This document shows positions 1 through 9,121 of a stretch of DNA of 30,242 nucleotides, piece by piece. Each line of letters opens with the position of its first letter. The stretch's first letter is position 1. This DNA is from Syntrophaceae bacterium UBA6112 (lineage in GTDB: Bacteria > Desulfobacterota > Syntrophia > Syntrophales > UBA5619), in the NCBI GenBank assembly GCA_002423465.1, contig DIWG01000018.1, positions 83,763-114,004 on the forward strand, written 5' to 3'. Below the pieces are notes generated by a model. The model made no database searches and had not been told where the DNA came from. It saw only the letters and a program-made list of their open reading frames with translations. A program made the position numbers and the translations under genes.

Positions 1-860
1 TGGGCGGCATCCTGATCATCTTCGCCGTGACCGTCTCCACGCTCCTCTGGGCCAACCTGACCATCAACTGCATCTGGCTGGTCGTCATGGTCATGGTAGG
101 TTACGGACTGATCGGTTTTCTCGACGACTACCGGAAGCTCGCCCGGCAGGACAGCCGGGGTGTTCCGGGAAAGGTCCGACTGGCCGCGGAGATTGCAATC
201 GCCCTGTTCGTCAGCATCATTCTCTATACCCAACCGGGATTCAACCAGAATGTAACGATCCCCTTTTTCAAGACGGCCCTGCCGAACATCGGCTGGGGCT
301 ATATCCTGCTGTCGACTTTTATCATCGTGGGCGCCGCGAACGCGGTCAACCTTACCGACGGCCTGGACGGCCTCGCCATCGGCCCGGCGATCACCTGCTT
401 CATGACCTACCTCATGTTCGCCTACTTTGCCGGCAACATCAAGATCGCAACGTATCTCCAGATCCCCTATGTGGCGGGTACCGGGGAACTGGCCATCTTC
501 TGCGGCGCAGTCGTCGGCGCCGGCATCGGCTTTCTCTGGTACAACACCTATCCCGCCCAGGTCTTCATGGGAGATGTGGGCTCGCTCTCTCTCGGCGGCT
601 CTCTGGGGGCGCTGGCCATCCTGACGAAACAGGAGATATTGCTCGCCATCGTCGGCGGGATCTTCGTCCTGGAGACCTTTTCGGTCATCTTTCAAGTCGG
701 ATGGTTCAAGCTCTCCGGCGGGAAGAGGATGTTCCGGATGGCCCCGATCCACCACCATTTCGAGCTCAAAGGTTGGCCGGAGCCCAAGGTCATCGTCCGC
801 TTCTGGATCATCTCCGTGCTGCTGGCGCTCGTCGCCATCAGCACATTGAAATTGAGGTAA
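1..860 (+). CDS. mraY: Phospho-N-acetylmuramoyl-pentapeptide transferase MraY, 5' end cut by window
   Basis: MraY transfers phospho-MurNAc-pentapeptide from UDP to undecaprenyl phosphate, making lipid I in the inner membrane. The reading frame is open from base 3 (GGILIIF, the GG of the family motif PTMGG), so the real start lies upstream and about 70 of the usual 360 residues are missing. GTG at 27 is internal, not the start. Visible family motifs are GFLDDYRK, NAVNLTDGLDGLA (catalytic Asp region), NTYPAQVFMGDVGSL and the HHH loop in MAPIHHHFELKGWPE, followed by the C-terminal helix ending TLKLR. Several hydrophobic segments fit a ten-helix membrane protein. It is followed after 10 bases by murD, whose likely ribosome site GAGG lies in the last mraY codons. 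Identification is by clear motif match and by its place in the dcw cluster. Confidence 0.97.
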   Translation, partial: GGILIIFAVTVSTLLWANLTINCIWLVVMVMVGYGLIGFLDDYRKLARQDSRGVPGKVRLAAEIAIALFVSIILYTQPGFNQNVTIPFFKTALPNIGWGYILLSTFIIVGAANAVNLTDGLDGLAIGPAITCFMTYLMFAYFAGNIKIATYLQIPYVAGTGELAIFCGAVVGAGIGFLWYNTYPAQVFMGDVGSLSLGGSLGALAILTKQEILLAIVGGIFVLETFSVIFQVGWFKLSGGKRMFRMAPIHHHFELKGWPEPKVIVRFWIISVLLALVAISTLKLR

Positions 861-870
861 AAATGCACCC

Positions 871-2223
871 ATGGATCTGAAAGAGAAAAAAGTGGCGGTC
901 CTCGGCATCGGGAAGACGGGGATTGCAACGGCCCGTTTCCTGGCGGGCCGGGGCGCCCGGATCGCGGTGACCGACGCCAAGCCCGTATCGGCCTGGGGAG
1001 AGGCCCGGATCGTTCTGGAAAGTTTGCCGACCGACCTCACCCTCGCCCCGTACGGACCGGAAATCCTGACGGGCGCCGATTGGGTCGTTCCCTCGCCGGG
1101 CGTTTATCCGGCCGATCCGATCCTCGGCGAAGCCGTTCGGCGCGGGATCCCCATCCTGAGCGAGCTCGAACTCGCCTCGCGGTTTATCACGACTCCGATC
1201 ATCGCCATCACCGGCACGAACGGCAAGACGACGGTAACCTCTCTGATCGGCGAAATCCTGCGTGCGGCAGGCAAGAAGGTCTTTGTCGGCGGGAATATCG
1301 GCAGCCCGCTGATCGGTTACGCAGACGGCCCGCAGGAGATGGACTGGGCGGTTGTGGAGGTCAGCAGCTTCCAGCTTCAATGGGCACGCGCATTCCACCC
1401 CCGGATCGCCGTTCTGCTGAACGTCACCACTGACCATATCGACTACCACGGGAACTTCGCCGCCTACCGGGAGGTCAAGGAGAGGATCTTCGCCCGTCAG
1501 AACGCCGGCGACCTCGCAATCCTCAATGGGGACGAAGAGGCCACGACTCTCCTGCGTGTGAGGCTGGCCGCCCGGACGGAAATCTTCCGCTCCTCGGGTC
1601 CCGTCGACCGTGGAATGTTTCTCGCCGGCGAAAAGCTGTTTCATCTCCTCCCCGCAGGGGAGAAAGAGGAATATCCCCTGGCGATGATTCACCTTCCCGG
1701 ACGGCACAACAGTGAAAACGTGATGGCGGCGATTCTCGCGGCCCGGGCGTGCGGCTGCGAGCCCCCGGCGATCATCCGGGCCGTGGAGGGCTTCCGGGGA
1801 ATAGCCCACCGGATCGAATACGCCGGGGAAATAAACGGCATTCTCTTCTACGACGATTCCAAGGGGACGAATGTCGGCGCCGTCATGCGGGCGCTGGAAA
1901 GCTTCTCCCGGCCGGTCATCCTCCTCCTCGGGGGGCGGGACAAAGAGGGGGATTTCCAGATCCTCGCCCCGCTGATCCGCCGGGGAGTAAAAGAGATGGT
2001 CCTCTTCGGAGAGGCGGCGGAGAAGATCAATGGGCTGCTCGGAGGCGTGGTCCGGACCACACTTGCCGCCACGCTGCAAGAGGCGATGGAGAAAGCGTAC
2101 CGCTCGGCGGCGCCCGGCGACGCCGTCCTCCTTTCGCCGGGATGCGCCAGCTTTGACGAATTCAAGGACTACAAAGAGCGGGGCAACCGTTTTCAAGAAT
2201 GGGTCGGACAGCGAACACAATGA
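871..2223 (+). CDS. murD: UDP-N-acetylmuramoylalanine--D-glutamate ligase MurD
   Basis: MurD is the cytoplasmic ATP-dependent ligase that adds D-glutamate to UDP-MurNAc-L-alanine. The 450-residue product has the expected three-domain layout. An N-terminal UMP-binding Rossmann region starts at VAVLGIGKTG (residues 8-17). The central ATPase domain carries GTNGKTT (115-121), and the C-terminal domain carries the ligase signatures HRIEYAG, FYDDSKGTN and LLLGGRDK. Length matches the family. ATG at 871 is preceded by GAGG at 854-857 inside the end of mraY. The stop TGA (2221-2223) overlaps the probable ftsW ATG at 2220, suggesting coupled translation. Nothing looks truncated or shifted. Confidence 0.97.
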   Translation: MDLKEKKVAVLGIGKTGIATARFLAGRGARIAVTDAKPVSAWGEARIVLESLPTDLTLAPYGPEILTGADWVVPSPGVYPADPILGEAVRRGIPILSELELASRFITTPIIAITGTNGKTTVTSLIGEILRAAGKKVFVGGNIGSPLIGYADGPQEMDWAVVEVSSFQLQWARAFHPRIAVLLNVTTDHIDYHGNFAAYREVKERIFARQNAGDLAILNGDEEATTLLRVRLAARTEIFRSSGPVDRGMFLAGEKLFHLLPAGEKEEYPLAMIHLPGRHNSENVMAAILAARACGCEPPAIIRAVEGFRGIAHRIEYAGEINGILFYDDSKGTNVGAVMRALESFSRPVILLLGGRDKEGDFQILAPLIRRGVKEMVLFGEAAEKINGLLGGVVRTTLAATLQEAMEKAYRSAAPGDAVLLSPGCASFDEFKDYKERGNRFQEWVGQRTQ

Positions 2224-3326
2224 AAAGGTGGGCCGAAAACGAAAAGAAACCGGATCTGATCCTGCTGCTGGCCACACTGCTTCTCGTGACCATCGGGACG
2301 GTGATGGTCTACAGTTCCAGTTCCATCCTGGCGATGGAACGGTTCCGTGACGGCCAGTTCTTTCTAAAAAAGCAACTTTTCTTCGTCTGTCTCGGTCTGG
2401 GCGTCATGGGGCTGGCAACCCGAATCCCCTATTACAAGCTCCGGAAACTGGCCTGGCCCGGCATCATCCTTTCGGCCTTTTTCCTGCTCCTGATCTGGGT
2501 TCCCCATCTGGGGATCCGCGCCGGCGGCGCCAACCGCTGGCTCAACCTCGGGATCTTCTCTTTCCAGGTCTCCGAGATGGTCAAGGTCGCCCTGATCCTC
2601 TTCCTCGCCCATTTCCTGACGGAGAAGATCAACCATATTCAAGAGTTTTGCCATGGGCTGCTGATACCCCTCGGTATTACGGGGGCCTTGGTCGGTTTGA
2701 TCCTCCTCCAGCCTGATTTCGGTACGACCGTTATCATCGCAATCATCGCCTTCATGATGATCTATCTGGCCGGCGGTCGGATCGTCCACATCGCCGGACT
2801 TGTCGCGCTGTGCCTCCCGGTTGCCATTGGACTGCTTCTTTACAAGAGCTACCGCATCACCCGTCTAATGGCCTTTCTCGACCCCTGGAAGGACCCCCGT
2901 CGTTCGGGTTTTCAGATCATCCAATCGCTGATCTCTTTCGGATCCGGCGGTCCCTTCGGCGTGGGGATCGGGGACGGAATGCAGAAGTTATTCTATCTGC
3001 CTGAGCCTCATACGGATTTCATTCTCTCGGTCATCGCGGAAGAGAGCGGCTTTATCGGCGTGGGACTGGTCCTCTTTCTCAATATCATCCTGATCGTCCG
3101 TGGCTTCCAGATTTCACTGAAGGCGCCGGATCTGTTCGGAAATCTGCTTGCTGCGGGGCTCACAATGATGCTCGCGCTGGAGGCGTTCATCAACATCGCG
3201 GGCGTAATGGGGCTGATCCCGCTGAAAGGGCTTGCCCTCCCGTTTCTGAGTTATGGGGGAACATCCCTGATCATGTCCCTCACGGCGGTGGGAATCCTGT
3301 TGAATATATCCTCTTATGAATCATGA
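2220..3326 (+). CDS. ftsW: Lipid II polymerase / division protein FtsW
   Basis: FtsW is the SEDS-family peptidoglycan glycosyltransferase of the divisome and works with the transpeptidase FtsI. The 368-residue product is highly hydrophobic with about ten membrane helices. It has the family signatures GGANRWLNLG, FQVSEMVK, LLQPDFGT, the PEPHTDFI loop, IAEESGFIG and the C-terminal PFLSYGGTSL. I chose ATG 2220 because it forms an ATGA overlap with the murD stop. An in-frame ATG at 2199 would add seven residues inside murD and has no clearer ribosome site. The gene ends in the first copy of a 17-bp tandem duplication that continues into murG. The call could only be confused with RodA, and the dcw context favours FtsW. 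Confidence 0.95.
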   Translation: MKRWAENEKKPDLILLLATLLLVTIGTVMVYSSSSILAMERFRDGQFFLKKQLFFVCLGLGVMGLATRIPYYKLRKLAWPGIILSAFFLLLIWVPHLGIRAGGANRWLNLGIFSFQVSEMVKVALILFLAHFLTEKINHIQEFCHGLLIPLGITGALVGLILLQPDFGTTVIIAIIAFMMIYLAGGRIVHIAGLVALCLPVAIGLLLYKSYRITRLMAFLDPWKDPRRSGFQIIQSLISFGSGGPFGVGIGDGMQKLFYLPEPHTDFILSVIAEESGFIGVGLVLFLNIILIVRGFQISLKAPDLFGNLLAAGLTMMLALEAFINIAGVMGLIPLKGLALPFLSYGGTSLIMSLTAVGILLNISSYES

Positions 3327-3347
3327 CATTTTATGAATCATGACATT
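3314..3347. repeat. Perfect 17-bp tandem duplication at the ftsW-murG junction
   Basis: The unit TTATGAATCATGACATT occurs at 3314-3330 and again, without spacer, at 3331-3347. The first copy holds the ftsW stop and the second holds the murG ATG (3333). The first copy also contains an ATG (3316) that reads MNHDIL and stops at 3334-3336, overlapping the murG ATG as ATGA. Confidence 0.95.
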
Positions 3348-4499
3348 CAAAAAAAACCATCCGGTCCATCCCCGGATCGCCACGGCGTCAGGATGATCAT
3401 CGCCGGCGGCGGAACGGGCGGCCATCTCTTTCCGGGGATCGCGATTGCCGAGGAGTTCCTCCGGCAACACCCTGAAAACCGCGTCCTGTTCATCGGCACG
3501 GAACGGGGGCTGGAGAAAAAGATCCTGGGCGGACTGGGTTTTCCTCTCCGAACGTTGAAGGTGGAAGGCCTAAAGGGACGGAGTCCGATCCGGATTCCGA
3601 TTTCCCTCCTGAAAATCCCGGGCAGCCTGCTCGCTTCCTTCCGGATTCTCCGCACGTTTCAACCCGACGTCGTCGTCGGCGTCGGCGGGTACGCCTCGGG
3701 ACCGGCTGTCCTGGCGGCCCGTCTCCTGGGCATCCGGACCGCGATTGCCGAACAGAACGCTTTTCCGGGGCTGACCAATCGAATCCTCGGCCGTTTCGTC
3801 CACCGAATCTTCGTAACCTTCCCGGATTCGGCGAACTGGTTTCCCGCCGATCGGCTTCAGGTAACCGGAAACCCGATCCGCGCGGCCTTTCTCTCGGATC
3901 AGAGGAAGACCGGAAAACGCGATCCGCGTTTTACCCTGCTGATCTTCGGCGGGAGCCAAGGGTCCCAAGCGATCAACCGGATCGTCATGGACGCCCTCGA
4001 CAGCCTCGAACATCTGAAAGAGCGGATCCGCTTTATCCACCAGACGGGGGAGAAGGATCGGGAGACGGTGGAAAACGGTTACCGGAAAGGGGGCTTCGCG
4101 GCAGAGGTTTCCCCGTTCATCGCGGACATGGCGAAGACCTACCAGGAAGCAGATCTGCTGCTGTGCCGGGCCGGCGCAACCTCCATCGCGGAGATCACCG
4201 CCGGCGGGAAGGCGGCCATTCTGATCCCCTTCCCCTTCGCCGTAAACGACCATCAGACAAAGAATGCCGAGCTCCTCGTCCGTGCCGGCGCGGCGGAGAT
4301 GATCCCGGAGCGGGAGTTGGACGGTCGAAGACTGGCAGCGGAGATCGAAAGGCTCTATCGCCAACCGGAGGAGATCCAAAAAATGGAAAAGGCTTCCACC
4401 TCCATAGGCAACATCCGCGCGGCGGCGGCCATCGTCGCCGCTTGTCTGGAGCTCATCGAAAACCGGCAACATGCGGAATACCGAAGAGATGCAAAATGA
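3333..4499 (+). CDS. murG: UDP-GlcNAc:lipid I GlcNAc transferase MurG
   Basis: MurG is a GT-B glycosyltransferase on the inner face of the membrane that converts lipid I to lipid II. The 388-residue product has the glycine-rich loop GGGTGGH at 25-31, the phrase VVGVGGYASGP, a second glycine loop GGSQGS at about 206-211, and the UDP-GlcNAc site region CRAGATSIAE followed by PFPFAVNDHQTKNAE. It is about 30 residues longer than E. coli MurG, with extra length at both ends. The N-terminal 20 residues are poorly conserved in type, so MIIAGGGTGG (ATG 3393) is an alternative start. The annotated ATG lies in the second copy of a 17-bp tandem duplication and has no strong ribosome site. Translation may therefore couple to ftsW or to the six-codon frame in the first repeat copy. 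Confidence 0.96.
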   Translation: MNHDIQKKPSGPSPDRHGVRMIIAGGGTGGHLFPGIAIAEEFLRQHPENRVLFIGTERGLEKKILGGLGFPLRTLKVEGLKGRSPIRIPISLLKIPGSLLASFRILRTFQPDVVVGVGGYASGPAVLAARLLGIRTAIAEQNAFPGLTNRILGRFVHRIFVTFPDSANWFPADRLQVTGNPIRAAFLSDQRKTGKRDPRFTLLIFGGSQGSQAINRIVMDALDSLEHLKERIRFIHQTGEKDRETVENGYRKGGFAAEVSPFIADMAKTYQEADLLLCRAGATSIAEITAGGKAAILIPFPFAVNDHQTKNAELLVRAGAAEMIPERELDGRRLAAEIERLYRQPEEIQKMEKASTSIGNIRAAAAIVAACLELIENRQHAEYRRDAK

Positions 4500-4500
4500 A

Positions 4501-4518
4501 GGAGGGCTTCGCCCTTTT
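4501..4518 (+). other. Small hairpin just after the murG stop
   Basis: AGGGC at 4503-4507 pairs with GCCCT at 4511-4515 around a TTC loop. Flanking G-T and A-T pairs extend it, and four T residues start at 4515. It is weakly terminator-like but lies inside a conserved operon, so attenuation or mRNA processing is as likely. Confidence 0.4.
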
Positions 4519-4527
4519 CCGTTTTCC

Positions 4528-4552
4528 GGGGGCAGATTTCAAATCTGTCCCC
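4528..4552. repeat. 25-nt near-perfect palindrome between murG and murC
   Basis: The arms are GGGGGCAGATTT (4528-4539) and AAATCTGTCCCC (4541-4552), with one central C and a single G-T mismatch. It contains CTGTCCCC, which also occurs before the UPF0182 gene (12048-12055). Its GGGGACA-type outer arm recurs in a different palindrome at 19712-19740. The form resembles a small REP-type intergenic element. No transposase is visible nearby. Confidence 0.75.
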
Positions 4553-4565
4553 TTGTGAGGGTATT

Positions 4566-5971
<1,406 letters not shown>

Positions 5972-5975
<4 letters not shown>

Positions 5976-6937
5976 GCGGGGATGAGATATTCCGCAGGGA
6001 GCTCCGGCAGCGTATGTCCGGGGAGATCCTTTTCGACGAACCGGCGGAACGCCATACGTCAATCGGCGTCGGCGGGCCAATCGACGCTCTTCTCTTTCCG
6101 GAAGATACGATTGAAATCAAAGAGATCGTCCATTTTCTCCGCGGACGTCAGGTCCCCTTCCTTCCGGTCGGCAACTGGACCAACCTAATCGTCCGGGACG
6201 GGGGTTTCCGGGGCGCCCTCATCTCGCTCGCGCGCCTGAGCGGTCTGAGCCTCCGGGAGAAAGGAAAGGAGGGCGTTCTTCTCCTCGCCGGGGCCGGTTG
6301 CCCGCTGTCCGAACTGACGAGTCTTGCGGTGCGCGAAGCACTCACGGGAATGGAGTTCTGCGCCGGCATCCCCGGCAGCGTCGGCGGCGCCATCCGGATG
6401 AACGCCGGGGCATACGGCGGCGAGATCAAGGATATCATTGAATCCGCAATACTTCTCGATACTTCCGGCGTTACCCGCTCCGCTGTGCGGGAAGAGCTTC
6501 ATTTTACATACAGAAACCTTGACTTGCCGGCAGAAACGATTATCATCGGCGCAACATTCCTTCTCCGGCGGGGGGACGGGAAGAGGATTGTCGAGCATGT
6601 CCGGAAAAACATCGAGATCAGAAGGGAAAAGCACCCTCTGGAATTCCGGAATGCCGGTTCTATCTTCAAAAACCCGCGGGATTGCCCCGCCGGCAGGCTC
6701 ATCGACGAATCCGGGCTCCGGGGAGCACGGATCGGCGACGCCCAGATCTCGGAGAAACACGGGAATTTCATTGTCAACCGGGGTCGGGCGACGGCGGAGG
6801 AGATCCTCCGCCTGATTGCGCTGGTTCAGCAGCGGGTTTTCGAAAGGACCGGTCATGCCCTCGAAACCGAGGTCAAGATCGTTGGGGAATCAAGGATGAT
6901 CGGCGGCTCTGCCGATGGATTGCGGATTCGCTTATGA
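5972..6937 (+). CDS. murB: UDP-N-acetylenolpyruvoylglucosamine reductase MurB (type II)
   Basis: MurB is the FAD- and NADPH-dependent cytoplasmic reductase that makes UDP-MurNAc. The 321-residue product shows the FAD-binding part TSIGVGGPIDALLFPED, LPVGNWTNLIV, and GIPGSVGGAIRMNAGAYGGE. It then has FTYRNL, the catalytic serine region NAGSIFKNP and the C-terminal glutamate region LETEVKIVG. The short length and lack of the extra loop of E. coli MurB place it with type II enzymes, as in many Gram-positives and deltaproteobacteria. Both junctions are ATGA overlaps: with murC at 5972-5975 and with ftsQ at 6934-6937. No ddl gene follows, unlike many clusters. Confidence 0.96.
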
Positions 6938-7788
6938 AGAAACCGTTTCGTCTGCAACTGGAAGCGAAAAAAAACCGGCTGAGACGCCACGCAGGAGAGG
7001 CTCTGCGGGAAGTCGGTCGGGCGCTTCTGTTGACCGGCGCCATCGTCTTCGTGACGGCGGCTCTCCTGATCGGCTACGACGGTATCCTCCGGTCTCCCTT
7101 CCTCAGCGTCCGGGAGACCGTCGTGAAGGGATGTCAGGAACTGACCGAAAAGGAGATTCTGTCCCTGGCCGCCGTCCATCCCTCGGCGAACCTGTTGACG
7201 ATCAACCGGGATGCCGTCGCCCGCCGGATCCGGAACAATCCTTGGATCCAGGAGGTCTTTGTCGGCAGGGAGTTTCCCGACCGGCTGGTCATCATCGTTC
7301 GGGAAAGAAGGGCGGTCGCCCTCCTCCAGAAGGATAGCGGACTGTACCTGATCGACCGGGGAGGCGCCCCCTTCAAAAGATTGGAAACCGGCGAAGAATC
7401 GGACCTTCCGGTTCTCACGGGCTTCGTCCGGGGAGGAAGGCTGGATGAGGCGCTGGTGAAAACCTCGATTGCCCTCTTGGACGATCTCGCCGGGATCAAG
7501 GACGATCCCGCAATCGGCAAGATTTCGGAGATCCACGGGAATGAGATATTCGGACTTTCCCTGTTCACCGACACGGGACTCTGCCTGCAGCTTGGCGTCG
7601 ACGGCTATGATCATAAACTCAAACGCCTCGCCTCCGTCATGGCCGATCTGGACCAGAAAAATCTGAGAACGGGTTTTATGCTGATCGATCTGAGCGATCT
7701 TGCGAAGATCAGCGTCCAGAGACGCAACGTTCTGGAGCCGGTGCGACCCAAGAAACCGGCAGGCGCCGGCAAAGGATTCCGGATGTAG
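6934..7788 (+). CDS. ftsQ: Cell division protein FtsQ/DivIB
   Basis: FtsQ is a bitopic inner-membrane protein that links FtsL/FtsB to the rest of the divisome. The 284-residue product has a basic cytoplasmic tail and one membrane helix near residues 28-50 (ALLLTGAIVFVTAALLIGY). A POTRA domain follows, with NPWIQEVFVGREFPDRLVI and ERRAVALLQ, then the FtsQ-type beta domain (LIDRGGAPF, LPVLTGF). The start is ATG 6934 in an ATGA overlap with murB. The frame is open further upstream, but that would overlap murB by about 250 bases and is not needed. Sequence conservation of this family is low, so the call leans on domain pattern and position between murB and ftsA. Confidence 0.93.
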   Translation: MKKPFRLQLEAKKNRLRRHAGEALREVGRALLLTGAIVFVTAALLIGYDGILRSPFLSVRETVVKGCQELTEKEILSLAAVHPSANLLTINRDAVARRIRNNPWIQEVFVGREFPDRLVIIVRERRAVALLQKDSGLYLIDRGGAPFKRLETGEESDLPVLTGFVRGGRLDEALVKTSIALLDDLAGIKDDPAIGKISEIHGNEIFGLSLFTDTGLCLQLGVDGYDHKLKRLASVMADLDQKNLRTGFMLIDLSDLAKISVQRRNVLEPVRPKKPAGAGKGFRM

Positions 7789-7798
7789 GGGCGTTCAT

Positions 7799-7836
7799 AA
7801 CAATCCGGTTGTTCGGAAAACCGGAAAACGATTGTT
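7799..7836. other. Nested inverted repeat in the ftsQ-ftsA gap
   Basis: The 92-base gap between ftsQ and ftsA is the longest inside the cluster. It holds nested arms: AACAAT (7799-7804) with ATTGTT (7831-7836), and inside them CCGGTT (7805-7810) with AACCGG (7819-7824). A T-rich stretch follows only in part. It may be an RNA hairpin that sets ftsA-ftsZ expression apart from upstream genes, or a protein site. I see no convincing -10/-35 pair here. Confidence 0.5.
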
Positions 7837-7880
7837 TTCAAAAAAGGTTTGGATGACTTTCGACGGGTTCTGGAGGGTCG

Positions 7881-9107
7881 ATGGGGAAAAAAGAGAACGT
7901 CATTGTCGGTCTGGATATCGGAACGACAAAAACCTGCGTAATCGTCGGTGAGATCCGGGAGACCGGAATCGACATCATCGGCATCGGCTCCCACCCCTCG
8001 GAGGGGTTGAGAAAGGGTGTCGTCGTCAATATCGAAAGCACCGTCGAATCGATCAAGCGTGCGGTGGAAGAGGCAGAGCGCACCTCCGGCTGCGAGATCC
8101 GTTCGGTTTATACGGGCATCGCCGGCGGCCACATCCGCGGTCAGAACAGCCTGGGAATCGTGGCCGTCAAGGGGCGCGAGGTGGAAGAGGATGATGTGGA
8201 ACGGGCTCTCGATGCCGCCAAAGCCATCGCGATCCCGCTGGATCGGCAGATTCTCCATACCCTTCCGCAGTACTATGTGGTTGACGAACAGGACGGTATC
8301 CGGGACCCGGTGGGAATGTCGGGCGTCCGTCTCGAGGCAAAGGTTCATATTGTAACCGGCGCCATCACATCCATCCAGAACGTCGTGAAGTCGGTCAACC
8401 GCGTCGGACTCGACATCAACGATATCGTTTTGGAACAGATCGCCTCGAGCGAGGCGGTCCTGAGCGACGACGAAAAGGACCTGGGCGTCGCCCTGATCGA
8501 TATCGGCGGCGGCACGATGGATATCGCGATCTTCTCGGAGGGAAGCATCAAGCACACCGCGGTCCTGCCGGTTGGCGGCCATTACGTCACCAGCGATATC
8601 GCCACGGGGCTTCGGACGCCGATTGCCGAGGCGGAGAAGATCAAGATCAAATACGGCTGCGCGTATATGCCGTTGATTCCCAAGGATGAGTCCATCGAGG
8701 TTCCGAGCGTCGGGGGACGAGAACCACGGGAGGTCTCCCGGCAGATCCTGGGGCGAATCATCGAGCCCCGGATAGACGAGATCCTCGGGATGGCCTACAA
8801 GGAGATCACGAAATCCGGATGCGAAGACATTCTCGCCGCGGGGATCGTCCTGACGGGCGGGACCTCGATCCTCGAAGGGGTTCCCGAACTGGCGGAACAG
8901 ATCTTCAACATGCCGGTCCGACGGGGTTGCCCGACGGGCATCGGAGGACTCACGGATGTTGTGAACAGCCCCCTGTATGCAACCGGCGTCGGACTGGTGC
9001 TCTTCGGAAGCCGGAACATCACCCGGGAGAAGCTGAGCCGTGCGGAAGGAAATTTCATCAGTCGTCTCTTCAAGAGGCTGAAACAGTGGGTTCTTGAATT
9101 CTTTTAG
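7881..9107 (+). CDS. ftsA: Cell division protein FtsA
   Basis: FtsA is the actin-like ATPase that anchors FtsZ filaments to the membrane. The 408-residue product has the phosphate-1 motif DIGTTKTC at 12-19, the family 1C subdomain around residues 85-165, phosphate-2 motif DIGGGTMD at 207-214, and an adenosine motif near VLTGGTSILEGV. A C-terminal amphipathic helix FISRLFKRLKQWVLEFF (392-408) is the expected membrane-targeting sequence. ATG 7881 follows GGAGGG by a few bases, a strong ribosome site. ftsZ begins 14 bases after the stop with its own strong site, as usual for this pair. Confidence 0.97.
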   Translation: MGKKENVIVGLDIGTTKTCVIVGEIRETGIDIIGIGSHPSEGLRKGVVVNIESTVESIKRAVEEAERTSGCEIRSVYTGIAGGHIRGQNSLGIVAVKGREVEEDDVERALDAAKAIAIPLDRQILHTLPQYYVVDEQDGIRDPVGMSGVRLEAKVHIVTGAITSIQNVVKSVNRVGLDINDIVLEQIASSEAVLSDDEKDLGVALIDIGGGTMDIAIFSEGSIKHTAVLPVGGHYVTSDIATGLRTPIAEAEKIKIKYGCAYMPLIPKDESIEVPSVGGREPREVSRQILGRIIEPRIDEILGMAYKEITKSGCEDILAAGIVLTGGTSILEGVPELAEQIFNMPVRRGCPTGIGGLTDVVNSPLYATGVGLVLFGSRNITREKLSRAEGNFISRLFKRLKQWVLEFF

Positions 9108-9121
9108 GGAGGGGAGGCATT

